This document shows positions 54,786-64,000 of a stretch of 64,000 bases of DNA, one piece after another. The notes under the pieces are model-generated. The model did no database searches and was not told where the DNA came from. It saw nothing but the letters and a program-made list of their open reading frames with translations. The stretch spans positions 496,001 through 560,000 of the forward strand of contig NZ_FTNV01000001.1 in assembly GCF_900156535.1 (NCBI RefSeq), written 5' to 3'. The translations under genes and the position numbers were made by a program. This stretch comes from Roseovarius nanhaiticus. GTDB lineage: Bacteria > Pseudomonadota > Alphaproteobacteria > Rhodobacterales > Rhodobacteraceae. The first letter of the stretch is position 1; every line of letters starts with the position of its first letter.

Positions 54786-56684
54786 CTATCCCTCGGCGCT
54801 TTCCAGCGAGTGACCGTGTGCCGTCTTGTCCCAGTAGAAGGGCGCGACAATCATCTCGTAAATCGCCTTGAGTGCGGCAATGGTCCCCAGCGGGGTGTAG
54901 AGATGCATCAACGGGGCCCAGGGCAATAGGTGCCGATGCCGCTTTCCGGATACGCCCAGCATGTAGAAGCCGATATTCAGAAGCTCGACCGCAAGGAAAA
55001 GTTTGCTGAAGAGCAGCAGCCCCTCACGCGGGAGCACGGGGTCCAGGGGATGGGGCAGGCCGAACAGGACCAGCCAAAAGGACCACAGGAAAGGCGCCAG
55101 CAGGAATTGTGACAAAGCGGTCAGAAAATGGGCCTGAAACCCCCAGAACCGCCACGCGCCCAGCTGTTGATGCAGCAAGCGGGGCCGCCGCATATGCACC
55201 AGATACGTCGTCATATAGCCCTTGAGCCATCGCGAGCGTTGCTTGATCCAAGGCCAGGCACTGCAATTCGCCTCCTCGCCCGTGACGGTGCCGATCACTT
55301 CGGTGCGGTAGCCGTGCCGCGCCAGGCGAAACCCCAGATCAGCATCCTCGGTGACGTTATGCGCATCCCAGCCACCAAGCTCTTCCAGCACATCGCGCCT
55401 AAAATACAGCGTCGTGCCGCCCAGCGGGATCGCCAAGCCCAGTTTCGCCATCCCAGGCAGCATCACGCGAAACCATGTCGCGTACTCGATGGTAAAGCAT
55501 CGCGCGAGCCAGTTCTGACGCGGATTGTAATAATCGAGGATGCCTTGCAGGCAGACGACATCCGGCGGCGCGGCGGCAAAGCGGCGCGCGATTTGGGTGA
55601 TCTGGTCGGGGGCGGGCGCATCCTCGGCGTCAAAGATGCCCACGATGCTTCCCTCGCAGAAATCCAAGGCATAATTCATCGCGCGCGGCTTGGTCCGCGG
55701 TTGTCCGTCGGGCACGATCACCGCGCGCATCCAAGGCGGCAACGTGATGCCCGCAACGGTGCTGCGCGTTGTCTCGTCCGTCTCCTCCAGAACCAGGATC
55801 ACGTCGAGCAGACATTTGGGATAGGTCAGCAGGCTCAACCGCTTGATCAGGGCCTGCGCGATCCGCGTTTCGCGGTAAAGCGGCACGAGGATCGACACTT
55901 TGGGAAGCTTTGCATTCGCTGGTAGGGGCGGCTGGAACTCGGCGGGCGCGCCCGCGACGGCGCGTGCGCAGACGGCCGCCATTTTGAACGCCGCCGAAAG
56001 GAACAAGGTCACCGTCGCCCATGCCACGAAGAGGCCAAAGATCTGTGCCGGCCACAATGCGCTGGCCAGAATGCACAGTCCGATTATCGACAGCGCGATG
56101 GCGCCGCGCCGCATCGGCGAGGCGCGCCAGGTCCGACAGCTTTCACTGGCGGGCGGACGCGCCTCGGCGGCGGCGGTCAGGGCGGTGCGGGCGGCGTCTG
56201 CCATAGCATCTTGCAACGCGTGGCGCGGCGCGATCAGCGGCGCGCGCCTGCGCAGGGCATCGGGCAAATCGCCCAGTGCCTCCGCCGCCTCGGGCCGGTC
56301 CACCGCGATGCGCAAAACGCCGTCTTCGCCGCGAAGCGCCGCGGCGCCGCTGCGGATCATGCGGCGCGGGTCGATCCCGGGGACGGGTTCTGCGCAATGC
56401 GCCAGCTCGTGCGCGCTCGCTTGACGCAGACCCGCGCGGCTGGCCTGCGCGCGCAGGACGGTGCTTTCGTCCAAAAGCCCTTCGGCGCGAAGAATGTCGT
56501 CGATAGGTGCGGCGCAATGGCGTCCGACGATCTGGGCCAGTTTGGCGTCCGAGCTCGAAATCGTGCCAGTCCGCACAAGATGGAGGCCCAGCGTGCAAAG
56601 CGGTGCGACATCATCGGCGCCCTCGCGCAGACTGGCAGAGGTCCAGGACTGCGTGTCCAGCTGTCGCAGATCCGAGATCGACAT
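54786..56684 (-). CDS. Membrane glycosyltransferase family 2 with N-terminal GspE-N-like domain
   Basis: A 632-residue protein. Residues about 35-165 resemble the GspE/MshE N-terminal domain (LAQIVGRHCAAPIDDILRAEGLLDES). Two membrane helices follow (about 190-235), then a GT2 domain (VSILVPLYRE, DAEDAPAPDQ, GTTLYFRRDVLEELGGWD, TEDADLGFRL, QRSRWLKGY) and about four more helices. The QxxRW motif is typical of processive, cellulose-synthase-like enzymes. It likely makes or exports a polysaccharide. A TTAA-N7-TAAA sequence upstream recalls a CtrA site. Confidence 0.87.
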   Translation of the reverse strand: MSISDLRQLDTQSWTSASLREGADDVAPLCTLGLHLVRTGTISSSDAKLAQIVGRHCAAPIDDILRAEGLLDESTVLRAQASRAGLRQASAHELAHCAEPVPGIDPRRMIRSGAAALRGEDGVLRIAVDRPEAAEALGDLPDALRRRAPLIAPRHALQDAMADAARTALTAAAEARPPASESCRTWRASPMRRGAIALSIIGLCILASALWPAQIFGLFVAWATVTLFLSAAFKMAAVCARAVAGAPAEFQPPLPANAKLPKVSILVPLYRETRIAQALIKRLSLLTYPKCLLDVILVLEETDETTRSTVAGITLPPWMRAVIVPDGQPRTKPRAMNYALDFCEGSIVGIFDAEDAPAPDQITQIARRFAAAPPDVVCLQGILDYYNPRQNWLARCFTIEYATWFRVMLPGMAKLGLAIPLGGTTLYFRRDVLEELGGWDAHNVTEDADLGFRLARHGYRTEVIGTVTGEEANCSAWPWIKQRSRWLKGYMTTYLVHMRRPRLLHQQLGAWRFWGFQAHFLTALSQFLLAPFLWSFWLVLFGLPHPLDPVLPREGLLLFSKLFLAVELLNIGFYMLGVSGKRHRHLLPWAPLMHLYTPLGTIAALKAIYEMIVAPFYWDKTAHGHSLESAEG

Positions 56685-56732
56685 ATTATACCCTTCGCCA
56701 AACGGTCCGGCGACGAGTTTCGTTCATGTCAG

Positions 56733-56755
56733 TTAACGAAGCGTAAAGATTTACG
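56733..56755. promoter_or_regulatory. CtrA-like half-sites and a 14-bp palindrome
   Basis: TTAA (56733-56736), seven bases, then TAAA (56744-56747) is one base off the alphaproteobacterial CtrA site TTAA-N7-TTAA. Overlapping it, CGTAAAGATTTACG (56742-56755) is a perfect palindrome with a 2-bp centre. Both lie 49-71 bp before the glycosyltransferase start. Confidence 0.4.
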
Positions 56756-56765
56756 GGAGAAACCG

Positions 56766-57929
56766 TTAAGAAACGGGGGCTTTCGCCGCCATCGAGGCTG
56801 CGAACCGCTCAAAAAGGTAAAAGCTGTCCTGCGGGCCGGGACTGGCCTCGGGGTGGTGCTGCACCGAAAAGACGGGCCGATTCTTGATTGCGATCCCGCA
56901 GTTCGAGCCGTCGAAGAGCGACACATGCGTTTCCTCGACCCCCTCGGGCAACGATTGGCCATCGACGGCAAAGCCGTGGTTCATCGACGTGATCTCGACC
57001 TTGCCGGTGGTGTAGTCCTTGACCGGATGGTTCGCGCCGTGATGTCCGTGGCTCATCTTGACCGTCTTGGCGCCCAGCGCCAGCGCCAGCATCTGGTGGC
57101 CCAGGCAGATCCCGAAAAGCGGCAGATCCGCCTTCAGCAGCTCTTGAATGACCGGCACGGCATAGGTGCCCGTCGCTGCCGGATCACCCGGCCCGTTCGA
57201 CAGGAACACGCCATCGGGGTTATGCGCCAGCACCTCTTCGGCGGTGGCGGTGGCCGGCAGGACGGTGACATCGCAGCCCGCCGAGGCAAGGCAGCGCAGG
57301 ATGTTGCGCTTGGCGCCGTAATCGATCGCCACCACCTTGTGCGGCGCGTTTTCCTGCACCGGATAGCCATCGGGCCAGGCCCAGCGCATCTCGTTCCAGC
57401 GGTAGGATTGCGCGCAAGTCACGTCCTTGGCCAGGTCCACGCCTTCCAGCCCGGCAAAGCCGCGCGCCATTTCCACCAGCGCGGCAACGTCGAAATTGCC
57501 GTCCGGATCATGGGCCAGCGCGACATGTGGCGCGCCTTGCTGGCGGATTGCGCGTGTCAGGCGGCGGGTGTCGACACCGCCCATCGCGATGCGCCCCCGC
57601 TGAGCCAGCCAATGCTGCAAAGTCTGCGTACTGCGCCAGTTCGACGGCGCGGTCGGATCCCATTTGACGACCATGCCCGCGGCCACGGGATCGGCTGTCT
57701 CGTCATCCTCGGGGTTGGTGCCCGTGTTGCCGATATGCGGAAAGGTGAAGGTCACGACCTGGCCCGCATAGCTGGGGTCGGTCATAATCTCCTGATAGCC
57801 GGTCATCGCGGTGTTGAAGCACAGCTCGGCGACAGTTACGCCGGTCGCGCCAAATCCGCGCCCGTAGAACACCGTGCCATCGGCCAGCGCAAGGCAGGCG
57901 GTGGGGCGAGGCTGGGGCGCATCAAGCAT
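56766..57929 (-). CDS. carA: Carbamoyl-phosphate synthase small subunit
   Basis: A 387-residue glutamine amidotransferase subunit that supplies ammonia for arginine and pyrimidine synthesis. N-terminal domain has FCFNTAMTGYQE-like LCFNTAMTGYQEIMTDPSY; class I GATase has the nucleophile Cys in FGICLGHQML and a C-terminal HHPEASPGP. carB is not adjacent. It is divergent from yqeY across 228 bp. Confidence 0.96.
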   Translation of the reverse strand: MLDAPQPRPTACLALADGTVFYGRGFGATGVTVAELCFNTAMTGYQEIMTDPSYAGQVVTFTFPHIGNTGTNPEDDETADPVAAGMVVKWDPTAPSNWRSTQTLQHWLAQRGRIAMGGVDTRRLTRAIRQQGAPHVALAHDPDGNFDVAALVEMARGFAGLEGVDLAKDVTCAQSYRWNEMRWAWPDGYPVQENAPHKVVAIDYGAKRNILRCLASAGCDVTVLPATATAEEVLAHNPDGVFLSNGPGDPAATGTYAVPVIQELLKADLPLFGICLGHQMLALALGAKTVKMSHGHHGANHPVKDYTTGKVEITSMNHGFAVDGQSLPEGVEETHVSLFDGSNCGIAIKNRPVFSVQHHPEASPGPQDSFYLFERFAASMAAKAPVS

Positions 57930-58157
57930 GGCGGCTCTCCGGGGATGTGGCTGAAGATATATGAAAGGGGCGCAAAATCTGCGCGAACCTAAGGCTGCGG
58001 CACTATAGGGTCAAGAGGTGGCACGCGGACGGCGCCTTGCCTGACGCTGGGGCAGGCCGCTCTGCGGTTGCCTTGGCCCGCCCGATTGGGTAGACCCCGG
58101 CGCCTAGCTACTACGCGCCGGCCAGGCCCGCGCGCGTCCCCGCCAAAGGACCGAGCC

Positions 58158-58625
58158 ATGGAAAACACATTGCGCGACCGCGTCAACACCGCCCTGAAAC
58201 AGGCGATGCGCGACAAGGATGCCCAGCGTCTGGCGACGCTGCGCCTGATCAACGCTGCCATCAAGGATCAGGAAATCGCGGCCCGCGCAACGGGCGGCGA
58301 AGTGCAGCTGAGCGACGACGACGTGCTGACCATCCTTGGCAAGATGACAAAGCAACGTCTCGAGTCCGTGCGTGCCTACGAGGAAGGCGGGCGCATAGAT
58401 CTTGCAGAACGCGAGCAGCAGGAAGTGGCCGTCATCGCCGAGTTTCTGCCCAAGCAGCTCTCGGACGAGGAGGTCGATGCCGCCATCGAGGCCGCCATCG
58501 AGGAAACGAACGCCAGTTCGATCCGCGACATGGGCAAGATCATGGGCGTGCTCAAAGCCAAATATACCGGCCAGATGGATTTCGGCGCCGTCGGTCCGCG
58601 GATCAAGGACCGCATGACCTCCTGA
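58158..58625 (+). CDS. yqeY: GatB/YqeY domain protein
   Basis: A 155-residue soluble protein of the YqeY family, related to the tail domain of GatB. LRDRVNTALKQAMRDKDAQRLATLRLINAAIKD and the C-terminal MGKIMGVLKAKYTGQMDFG are typical. It may bind tRNA, but its role is unclear. Placement opposite carA is common in alphaproteobacteria. Confidence 0.92.
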   Translation: MENTLRDRVNTALKQAMRDKDAQRLATLRLINAAIKDQEIAARATGGEVQLSDDDVLTILGKMTKQRLESVRAYEEGGRIDLAEREQQEVAVIAEFLPKQLSDEEVDAAIEAAIEETNASSIRDMGKIMGVLKAKYTGQMDFGAVGPRIKDRMTS

Positions 58626-58680
58626 GGGGCCGCGGCGATCGGACCAATACTGGTCCGATCTGTTTTGGCGCCGCGTCCAG

Positions 58681-58702
58681 TTTCATCTTGGCAAAAATAC
58701 TC
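58681..58702. repeat. Dispersed intergenic repeat (copy 3, single arm)
   Basis: TTTCATCTTGGCAAAAATAC plus TC matches the right arm of the 24949-25006 element at 21 of 22 positions. It lies between the convergent yqeY and DUF2244 genes. Confidence 0.75.
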
Positions 58703-58732
58703 AGATCCGGCGGCCTGTCAGAGGTCGGTGCG

Positions 58733-59233
58733 TTACGTATTCGCGCGCGCCAGTTTCAACGCTCCGACCAGCTCGGAAAACAGCGCCTTGCGCTCGTCTT
58801 CGGACAGGAACGCGCCCACCTCCACCTCGCGGCCGGCGCCGCGCAGGGTGATGTAATTCTTGACCGGCCCGCCCGAGGGATAGATCTGCGCCTGCGCCCA
58901 ATAGGCGTTGCAATCCCATTTCTGCACATCGCCCTTCGGATTAGTGCGGGTCAGCAGCACCTCCTGCGCGTCAATCACCAGCGCCTCGTGCATGCGCCCG
59001 CTGGCATAGCTGCGCTCCAGCGCCCACCACATCAACACCACCGCCCCCGCCAGAAACGGAAGCAGCCCCCAAAGAACGACCGTCCCGACCAGCGCGAAGA
59101 GCGGGAGCGAGAACATCACGCAGGTGATGACCATGAAAAGCGCGAAACCGCGCCGCGGCAGAGACCGATGCGGCCACATATCGAGGCGCCGTGTATCCGT
59201 GCCGATAGCGGGAGGAGACCATTCGTAAGGCAT
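58733..59233 (-). CDS. DUF2244 membrane protein
   Basis: A 166-residue protein with two central helices (FALFMVITCVMFSLPLFALVG and LLPFLAGAVVLMWWALERSY) and a soluble C-terminal part (WAQAQIYPSGGPVKNYITLRGAGREVEVG), the DUF2244 layout. No function is known. Confidence 0.88.
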   Translation of the reverse strand: MPYEWSPPAIGTDTRRLDMWPHRSLPRRGFALFMVITCVMFSLPLFALVGTVVLWGLLPFLAGAVVLMWWALERSYASGRMHEALVIDAQEVLLTRTNPKGDVQKWDCNAYWAQAQIYPSGGPVKNYITLRGAGREVEVGAFLSEDERKALFSELVGALKLARANT

Positions 59234-59337
59234 AGCCGTAGTTTTAACTCAACACCGCTGCATGAAAAGTGCGCTTGCCGCGATTTTTTGCCGCCCCGGT
59301 CGGATCTGGCCGAAGACGCCCGTTCGATACCCCCGGC

Positions 59338-59784
59338 CTAACGGGCGTATTTGATGAAGGGCGTCAGCACCGCGATCCGGTCATAGAGCCGCCGGGCGGT
59401 GGCGTTGAAATCCTGCGTCATCCAATAGACCGACGGGCGCCCGTCGCGATCGGCGGCGGCATAGACCGCCTCGATCAGCTTGCGCCCCACACCCGTGCCG
59501 CGGGCCGATGGATCGGCGTAGAGATCCTGCAGATAGCAGACTTCCTCGATCTTCCAGTTATGCGGGTGATAGATGTAATGGACGAGGCCCACGGGTGTCT
59601 CGCCCTTCAGGGCCATCAGACCATTCTGGTTCGGATGCTCGTCCGACAGCAGCCGCTGGAAGGTCGTGGCATAGACCTCCTCGGGCACCGAGGTCTCGTA
59701 ATATTGCAGGTATCCCGTCCAGAGGCGCCGCCACGCGTCCTCGTCCGCGGCCTCGATAGGGCGGGTGGTGATCTGATCGGACAT
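59338..59784 (-). CDS. GNAT-family N-acetyltransferase
   Basis: A 148-residue acetyltransferase. The acetyl-CoA loop reads ADPSARGTGVGRKLIEAVY (Q/RxxGxG/A). VGLVHYIYHPHNWKIEEVCYLQDLYA is the beta-4/beta-5 region. Substrate unknown. It is downstream of meaA, on the opposite side of a 85-bp gap, same strand. Confidence 0.88.
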   Translation of the reverse strand: MSDQITTRPIEAADEDAWRRLWTGYLQYYETSVPEEVYATTFQRLLSDEHPNQNGLMALKGETPVGLVHYIYHPHNWKIEEVCYLQDLYADPSARGTGVGRKLIEAVYAAADRDGRPSVYWMTQDFNATARRLYDRIAVLTPFIKYAR

Positions 59785-59869
59785 GGGCGGCCTCGCTGAT
59801 TCTGCTCCGCAGTCAGCCTAGCCGATGGGCGGATCGCTGCCAGTGCCTATCGCGCCCGATATTCTGCGG

Positions 59870-61837
59870 TTACTCTGCGGCCACCGCGCCGGGATCAACC
59901 AGCGCCACGATGTCGCGCATGATGGTATTCAGTTCGAAATCCTTTGGCGTGTAGACGCGCGCGACGCCCATGGCGCGCAGGCGCGCGGCGTCCTCTTCGG
60001 GGATGATGCCGCCGACGATGACGGGCACATGGCCCAGCCCGGCGGCGTTCATGCGCATCATCATATCCTCGACCAGCGGGATGTGACTGCCCGACAGGAT
60101 CGACAGGCCCACCACATGCGCCCCATCCTCCAAGGCTGTCCTGACCAGCTCTTCGGGTGTCAGGCGGATGCCGCGATAGTCGATATCCATGCCGCAGTCC
60201 CGCGCGCGGAATGCGATCTGCTCGGCCCCGTTGGAATGTCCATCGAGGCCGGGCTTGCCGACGAGAAACTTGAGCCGTTTGCCCAGCTTGGTCGAGGCGG
60301 CGGCGACCGCCTCGCGGATGTCATCGAGGCCTTCGGTCATGTTCGACGGGCTGGCGCTGACGCCGGTGGGGCCGCGGTATTCGCCATGGACGCGGCGCAT
60401 CTCCTCGGCCCATTCCCCGGTTGTCACCCCCGCGCGGGCGGCGGCGATCGAGGCGGGCATGATGTTGCGCCCTTCGCTGGCCGCGCTGCGCAACTCGGCC
60501 AGCGCGGCCGCGACCGCATCTGCATCGCGGGCGGCGCGCCATTCATCGAGGCGTCCAATCTGTTCGGCCTCGACGGCGGGATCGACCGTCATGATGCCGC
60601 CATCCTCGGTCTGCAGCGGCGAGGGCTCGCCCGTCGTGAATTTGTTGACGCCGACAACGGTGGTCTCGCCCGCTTCGATCCGGCCCAGCCGCGCGGCATT
60701 GCTGCCGACCAGCTGCGATTTCATGTAGTCGATGGCCCCGATGGCGCCGCCCATGCTGTCGAGGCTGGCCAGCTCGCGCCGCGCGCCGTCTTTCAGCGCC
60801 TCGACCTTCTTGTCCACCGCGGGGTTGCCGTCGAAGAGGTCGTCGAATTCCAAGAGGTCCGTCTCATAGGCCAGGATCTGCTGCATACGCATCGACCATT
60901 GCTGATCCCAGGGGCGCGGCAGGCCCAGTGCCTCGTTCCAGGCGGGCAGCTGCACCGCGCGCGCGCGGGCCTTCTTGGATAGCGTCACGGCCAGCATCTC
61001 GATCAGGATGCGATAGACGTTGTTTTCGGGCTGCTGCTCGGTCAAGCCGAGGGAATTGACCTGCACACCATAGCGAAAACGGCGGAACTTGGGATCTTCG
61101 ACGCCATAACGCTCGGCCAAGATTTCGTCCCAAAGATCGACAAATGCCCGCATCTTGCACATCTCAGTGACAAAGCGGATGCCCGCATTGACGAAGAAGC
61201 TGATGCGCCCCGCCAGCACCGGGAAATCCGCCTCGGGCACGCGGGGGCGCAGCTCGTCCAGCACGGCGATGGCGGTGGCGAGGGCGAAGGACAGCTCCTG
61301 CTCGGGCGTCGCGCCGGCTTCTTGCAGGTGATAGGAACACACGTTCATCGGGTTCCACTTGGGGATATGCTTGTAGCAATATTCGGCAACGTCCCCGATC
61401 ATCTTGAGCGAGGGTTTCGGCGGGCAGATATAGGTGCCGCGGCTGAGATATTCCTTGATCAGATCGTTCTGCACGGTGCCTTGCAGGGTGCTTGGGTCCA
61501 CCCCCTGCTCCTCGGCCACGGCGATATAAAGTGCCAGCAGCCAGGGCGCCGTCGCGTTGATCGTCATCGAGGTGTTCATCTGCTCCAGCGGAATATCCGC
61601 GAAAAGCTGGCGCATGTCGCCCAGATGGCAGACGGGAACGCCCACCTTGCCGACCTCACCCCGCGACAGGACGTGATCGCTGTCATAGCCCGTTTGCGTT
61701 GGCAGATCGAAGGCGACCGAAAGGCCCGTCTGCCCTTTGGCCAGGTTCGCCCGGTAGAGCGCGTTGGAGGCCGAGGCGGTCGAATGACCCGCATATGTGC
61801 GGATCAGCCACGGGCGGTCTGCGGTCGGGTTGGACAT
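59870..61837 (-). CDS. meaA: Ethylmalonyl-CoA mutase (MeaA)
   Basis: A 655-residue adenosylcobalamin mutase of the ethylmalonyl-CoA pathway, which lets the cell grow on C2 compounds without isocitrate lyase. The N-terminal barrel (SVAFDLPTQTGYDSDH, MNTSMTINATAPWLLALYIA) binds acyl-CoA; the C-terminal B12 domain has GLDGHSNG (DxHxxG) and SILSGSH. One polypeptide carrying both domains and this length point to the MeaA/Ecm group rather than methylmalonyl-CoA mutase. The ccr gene is not adjacent. Confidence 0.93.
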   Translation of the reverse strand: MSNPTADRPWLIRTYAGHSTASASNALYRANLAKGQTGLSVAFDLPTQTGYDSDHVLSRGEVGKVGVPVCHLGDMRQLFADIPLEQMNTSMTINATAPWLLALYIAVAEEQGVDPSTLQGTVQNDLIKEYLSRGTYICPPKPSLKMIGDVAEYCYKHIPKWNPMNVCSYHLQEAGATPEQELSFALATAIAVLDELRPRVPEADFPVLAGRISFFVNAGIRFVTEMCKMRAFVDLWDEILAERYGVEDPKFRRFRYGVQVNSLGLTEQQPENNVYRILIEMLAVTLSKKARARAVQLPAWNEALGLPRPWDQQWSMRMQQILAYETDLLEFDDLFDGNPAVDKKVEALKDGARRELASLDSMGGAIGAIDYMKSQLVGSNAARLGRIEAGETTVVGVNKFTTGEPSPLQTEDGGIMTVDPAVEAEQIGRLDEWRAARDADAVAAALAELRSAASEGRNIMPASIAAARAGVTTGEWAEEMRRVHGEYRGPTGVSASPSNMTEGLDDIREAVAAASTKLGKRLKFLVGKPGLDGHSNGAEQIAFRARDCGMDIDYRGIRLTPEELVRTALEDGAHVVGLSILSGSHIPLVEDMMMRMNAAGLGHVPVIVGGIIPEEDAARLRAMGVARVYTPKDFELNTIMRDIVALVDPGAVAAE

Positions 61838-62121
61838 GATCGGGCCTCGCGTAGGGGTAACAATGTTGCGCTATGGGGACGTTATGCGAAACTTTGCGCC
61901 AATGTCAATTCGCTGCATTGCGGCAATCGCAGATGCAGCATTCTCAGCTGGTGAAGGCAGCAAGCGGCCCCGCGCCGATGCGATGCATCCTTGCCGCGAT
62001 CACGCATCTTTGCGTCCTCGGCCCCTGTTGTCGCTGGCCCGGCAAGGCATCATGCCCTAAGGAGCGGCGCACACCATTTAACTCCACGGTGCCGGTGGCG
62101 CCAGCGCCACAAAGGGCCAAC

Positions 62122-62916
62122 ATGACGGGACCACGCGAAGTGCTCTATGATATCCCATCCATCCTGATCGCGCTGGGCCTTCTGGCGCTCATGCTGGTCG
62201 CCATGTCACTGTCTTGGTTTCTGGGCCGGCGCAGCAAGCTGAATAAATCCGAAGAGGGCCGTAGCCAGACGACTGCGGTCCAAGGCTCGATGCTGGGCCT
62301 GCTGGCCTTGTTGCTGGGCTTTACCTTTTCATTGGGCCTGTCGCGGCACGACACGCGCTCGACCGCCGTGGTGGATGAGGCGAATGCCATCGGCACCGCG
62401 TGGTTGCGCACCGATTTCCTGCCGGCGGATATACGGGCAAGCGCCAAGGACGATCTGCGCCGCTACACACGCCTGCGGCTGGAGGCAGCGGAGGTGTCCG
62501 CCGATCAGGCCCAGCGCCGCAAGCGCCTTGTCGCCAATGCCGAGGCCGCCTTTGCCGATCTGTGGGAGCAGGCGTCAACGCATGCCGCGACGGCGGGTGG
62601 GCCTGCGGCCGTCAGCTATGCCGCCTCGCTCAACGACATGATCGACGCTTTGGGTGCGCGTGATGCTGCGATCGAACGGCACGTACCGGAGGTCGTCCTA
62701 TTCATGCTGTTCGGCACCTTCGTGCTCTCGGGGGCGATGCTGGGCTTTTCCTCGGGGCTGGCAGGGGCAGCGCCTGCGACGCCGGTTTACCTGATGATGG
62801 CGCTTATCGTGCTCCTTGTCTTCATGATCATCGACCTTGACCGCCCCCGCCGCGGCCTGATCGAGGTTGACCAGCGACCCTTGGCCGCAGTTCTGGCCGG
62901 AATGCAGCAGAAATAG
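62122..62916 (+). CDS. DUF4239/bestrophin-like membrane protein
   Basis: A 264-residue protein with two N-terminal helices (PSILIALGLLALMLVAMSLSW; SMLGLLALLLGFTFSLGLSR), a soluble middle (STAVVDEANAIGTAWLRTDF) and two C-terminal helices. This is the DUF4239 pattern. AAAGGG is before the ATG. Ion-channel activity is only suggested by the bestrophin-like label. The intergenic region before it (284 bp) is shared with divergent meaA. Confidence 0.82.
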   Translation: MTGPREVLYDIPSILIALGLLALMLVAMSLSWFLGRRSKLNKSEEGRSQTTAVQGSMLGLLALLLGFTFSLGLSRHDTRSTAVVDEANAIGTAWLRTDFLPADIRASAKDDLRRYTRLRLEAAEVSADQAQRRKRLVANAEAAFADLWEQASTHAATAGGPAAVSYAASLNDMIDALGARDAAIERHVPEVVLFMLFGTFVLSGAMLGFSSGLAGAAPATPVYLMMALIVLLVFMIIDLDRPRRGLIEVDQRPLAAVLAGMQQK

Positions 62917-62973
62917 ATGCGCCGCGCCCCATCGATGCTAGGGTGGGGCGCGCAGGAATCCCGGGGGGTTAAG

Positions 62974-64000
62974 TGACATCGACTGTTGATATGCCGCTCT
63001 GGGCGCTTTTGCTGCTCATCGCCTTTGCGGCTGTCACCTTTGCGTCGCACTTTCTGTTTCCATCCGTGCGCTGGTTTTTCCGCCGCCGGCTGGAACGGGC
63101 GGTGTCGAAGCTCAACACCCGGCTGAAACGCCCGATCGAGCCCTTCAAGCTCGCCCGGCGTCACGACATGATCCTGCGGTTGATCTATGACCCTGACGTG
63201 ACACAGGCCATCGTGGACTATGCGGCCAAGCATAAGGTCCGCGAAGACGTCGCCTTCGAGAAGGCGCGCAGCTACGCGCGCGAGATCGTGCCCAGCTTTA
63301 GCGCCTTTGCCTATTTCAGCCTGGGCACGCGTCTGGCCAACTGGCTGGCGCGGCTTCTCTATGATGTGCGCACCGGGCCGAAAAACGGCGAGATCATCGA
63401 CGGGATCGAGCATGACGCGACGCTGATTTTCATCATGAACCACCGCAGCAACATGGATTATGTGCTGGTCACGACGCTGGCGGCGCAATCCTCGGCGCTC
63501 AGCTATGCGGTGGGTGAGTGGGCGCGCGTCTGGCCGCTGAGCCGTCTGATCAAGGCGATGGGCGCCTATTTCATCCGGCGCCGGTCGCGCGGGGGGCTCT
63601 ACCGCACGGTGCTGGCGCGCTACGTTCAGATGGCCACGACGGGCGGCGTGACGCAGGCGATCTTTCCCGAAGGCGGCCTGACCCTGACAGGCGCGGTGCG
63701 ACCCGCCAAGCTGGGCTTGCTCTCCTACGTGGTCGAAGGCTGGAAGCCCGGCGGGCGCGACGTGGTCTTTGTGCCGGTTGCCATCAACTACGACCGTGTG
63801 CTGGAGGACCGCGTCCTGATCGGGGCGGCGATGCGCGGGGACCGCCGCTTTGGCGCCAGCAAGCGATCGGTCACCCGCGCCGCGCTGCGGATCGTCTGGC
63901 AGCGGCTGATCGGACGCTTTCAGCGATTTGGCACCGCTGCGGTGGTCTTTGCCGAGCCGGTGCGCCTCAGCGCTTATGGAGAGGCGCCGCGGCTCGAGGA
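62974..64000 (+). CDS. Glycerol-3-phosphate/1-acylglycerol-phosphate acyltransferase (PlsB/PlsC type), 3' end outside window
   Basis: A start-to-edge open frame of 342 codons. An N-terminal helix (PLWALLLLIAFAAVTFASHF) is followed by the acyltransferase motif I NHRSNMDYVL (H-x4-D), motif III-like IFPEGGLTLTG and FVPVAINYDRVLEDR. The larger size and motif I with HRS point to the PlsB/GPAT side of the family. It joins fatty acids to glycerol phosphate at the inner membrane. The GTG at 62974 is the first start after the previous gene; an in-frame ATG at 62992 is possible. Confidence 0.85.

Noticed and set aside
61838..62121. PccR/RamB-like operator upstream of meaA (TGCGAAACTTTGCGCC)
   Set aside because: The half-sites do not form the TTTGCAAA pattern reported for PccR; too weak to call.

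Overview
The window reads as a chromosomal segment of an alphaproteobacterium of the order Rhodobacterales (Roseobacter group). The DNA is GC-rich. Supporting markers are a heterotetrameric sarcosine oxidase operon, a CcrM-type GANTC methylase beside rnhB, ethylmalonyl-CoA mutase (meaA/ecm), a glyQ - small membrane protein - glyS - PPDK-like order, an LpxK/KdtA/DUF4170 block, and many small genes joined by ATGA or TGATG stop/start overlaps. There is no rRNA, IS element, CRISPR array or prophage. One tRNA, tRNA-Gly(UCC), is present.

Layout. 1-4.7 kb: end of the sarcosine oxidase operon (soxA, soxG) and an amine/amino-acid FAD oxidase. 4.7-9 kb: tRNA-Gly, a glycosyltransferase, ygfZ, a secreted lysozyme-like protein and a nitronate monooxygenase. 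9.1-18.7 kb: a self-contained catabolic island. It is a seven-gene minus-strand operon (oligopeptide-type ABC importer, exported alpha/beta hydrolase, M20 peptidase) facing an amidase and an RpiR-type regulator, with a perfect palindrome between the two arms. 19-22.9 kb: a poorly organised stretch with small coupled ORFs, about 1 kb without a clear gene, and a divergent pair of small exported proteins flanking a perfect 15-bp palindrome, one of them coupled to a membrane-anchored winged-helix protein. 23-30.6 kb: rnhB, ccrM, an Old Yellow Enzyme-like flavoprotein, alkB, mutY, a DUF721 protein and a DsbA-like protein. 30.6-38 kb: a CaiB-type CoA transferase, the lipid A/Kdo block and a trypsin-like protein lacking two catalytic residues. 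38.3-48.7 kb: glyQ/glyS, a PPDK-like protein with an altered ATP-grasp domain, a cell-wall hydrolase, and folB/folP. 48.7-64 kb: transporter, ilvC, tandem Lrp regulators, UbiH-like hydroxylase, HAD nucleotidase, GntR regulator, membrane glycosyltransferase, carA, yqeY, DUF2244, GNAT, meaA, a DUF4239-like membrane protein and a PlsB-like acyltransferase running off the end.

Most of the window is ordinary core metabolism. The parts worth a second look are the palindrome-centred divergent units at 9.1-18.7 kb and 21.4-22.9 kb, small unannotated ORFs at 20.0-20.7 kb, a dispersed intergenic repeat present three times, a cluster of GANTC sites before the gene for the GANTC methylase, and two enzyme-like proteins (a trypsin-like protein and a PPDK-like protein) whose catalytic residues appear to be lost. 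All family assignments come from reading motifs by eye; no database search was run.
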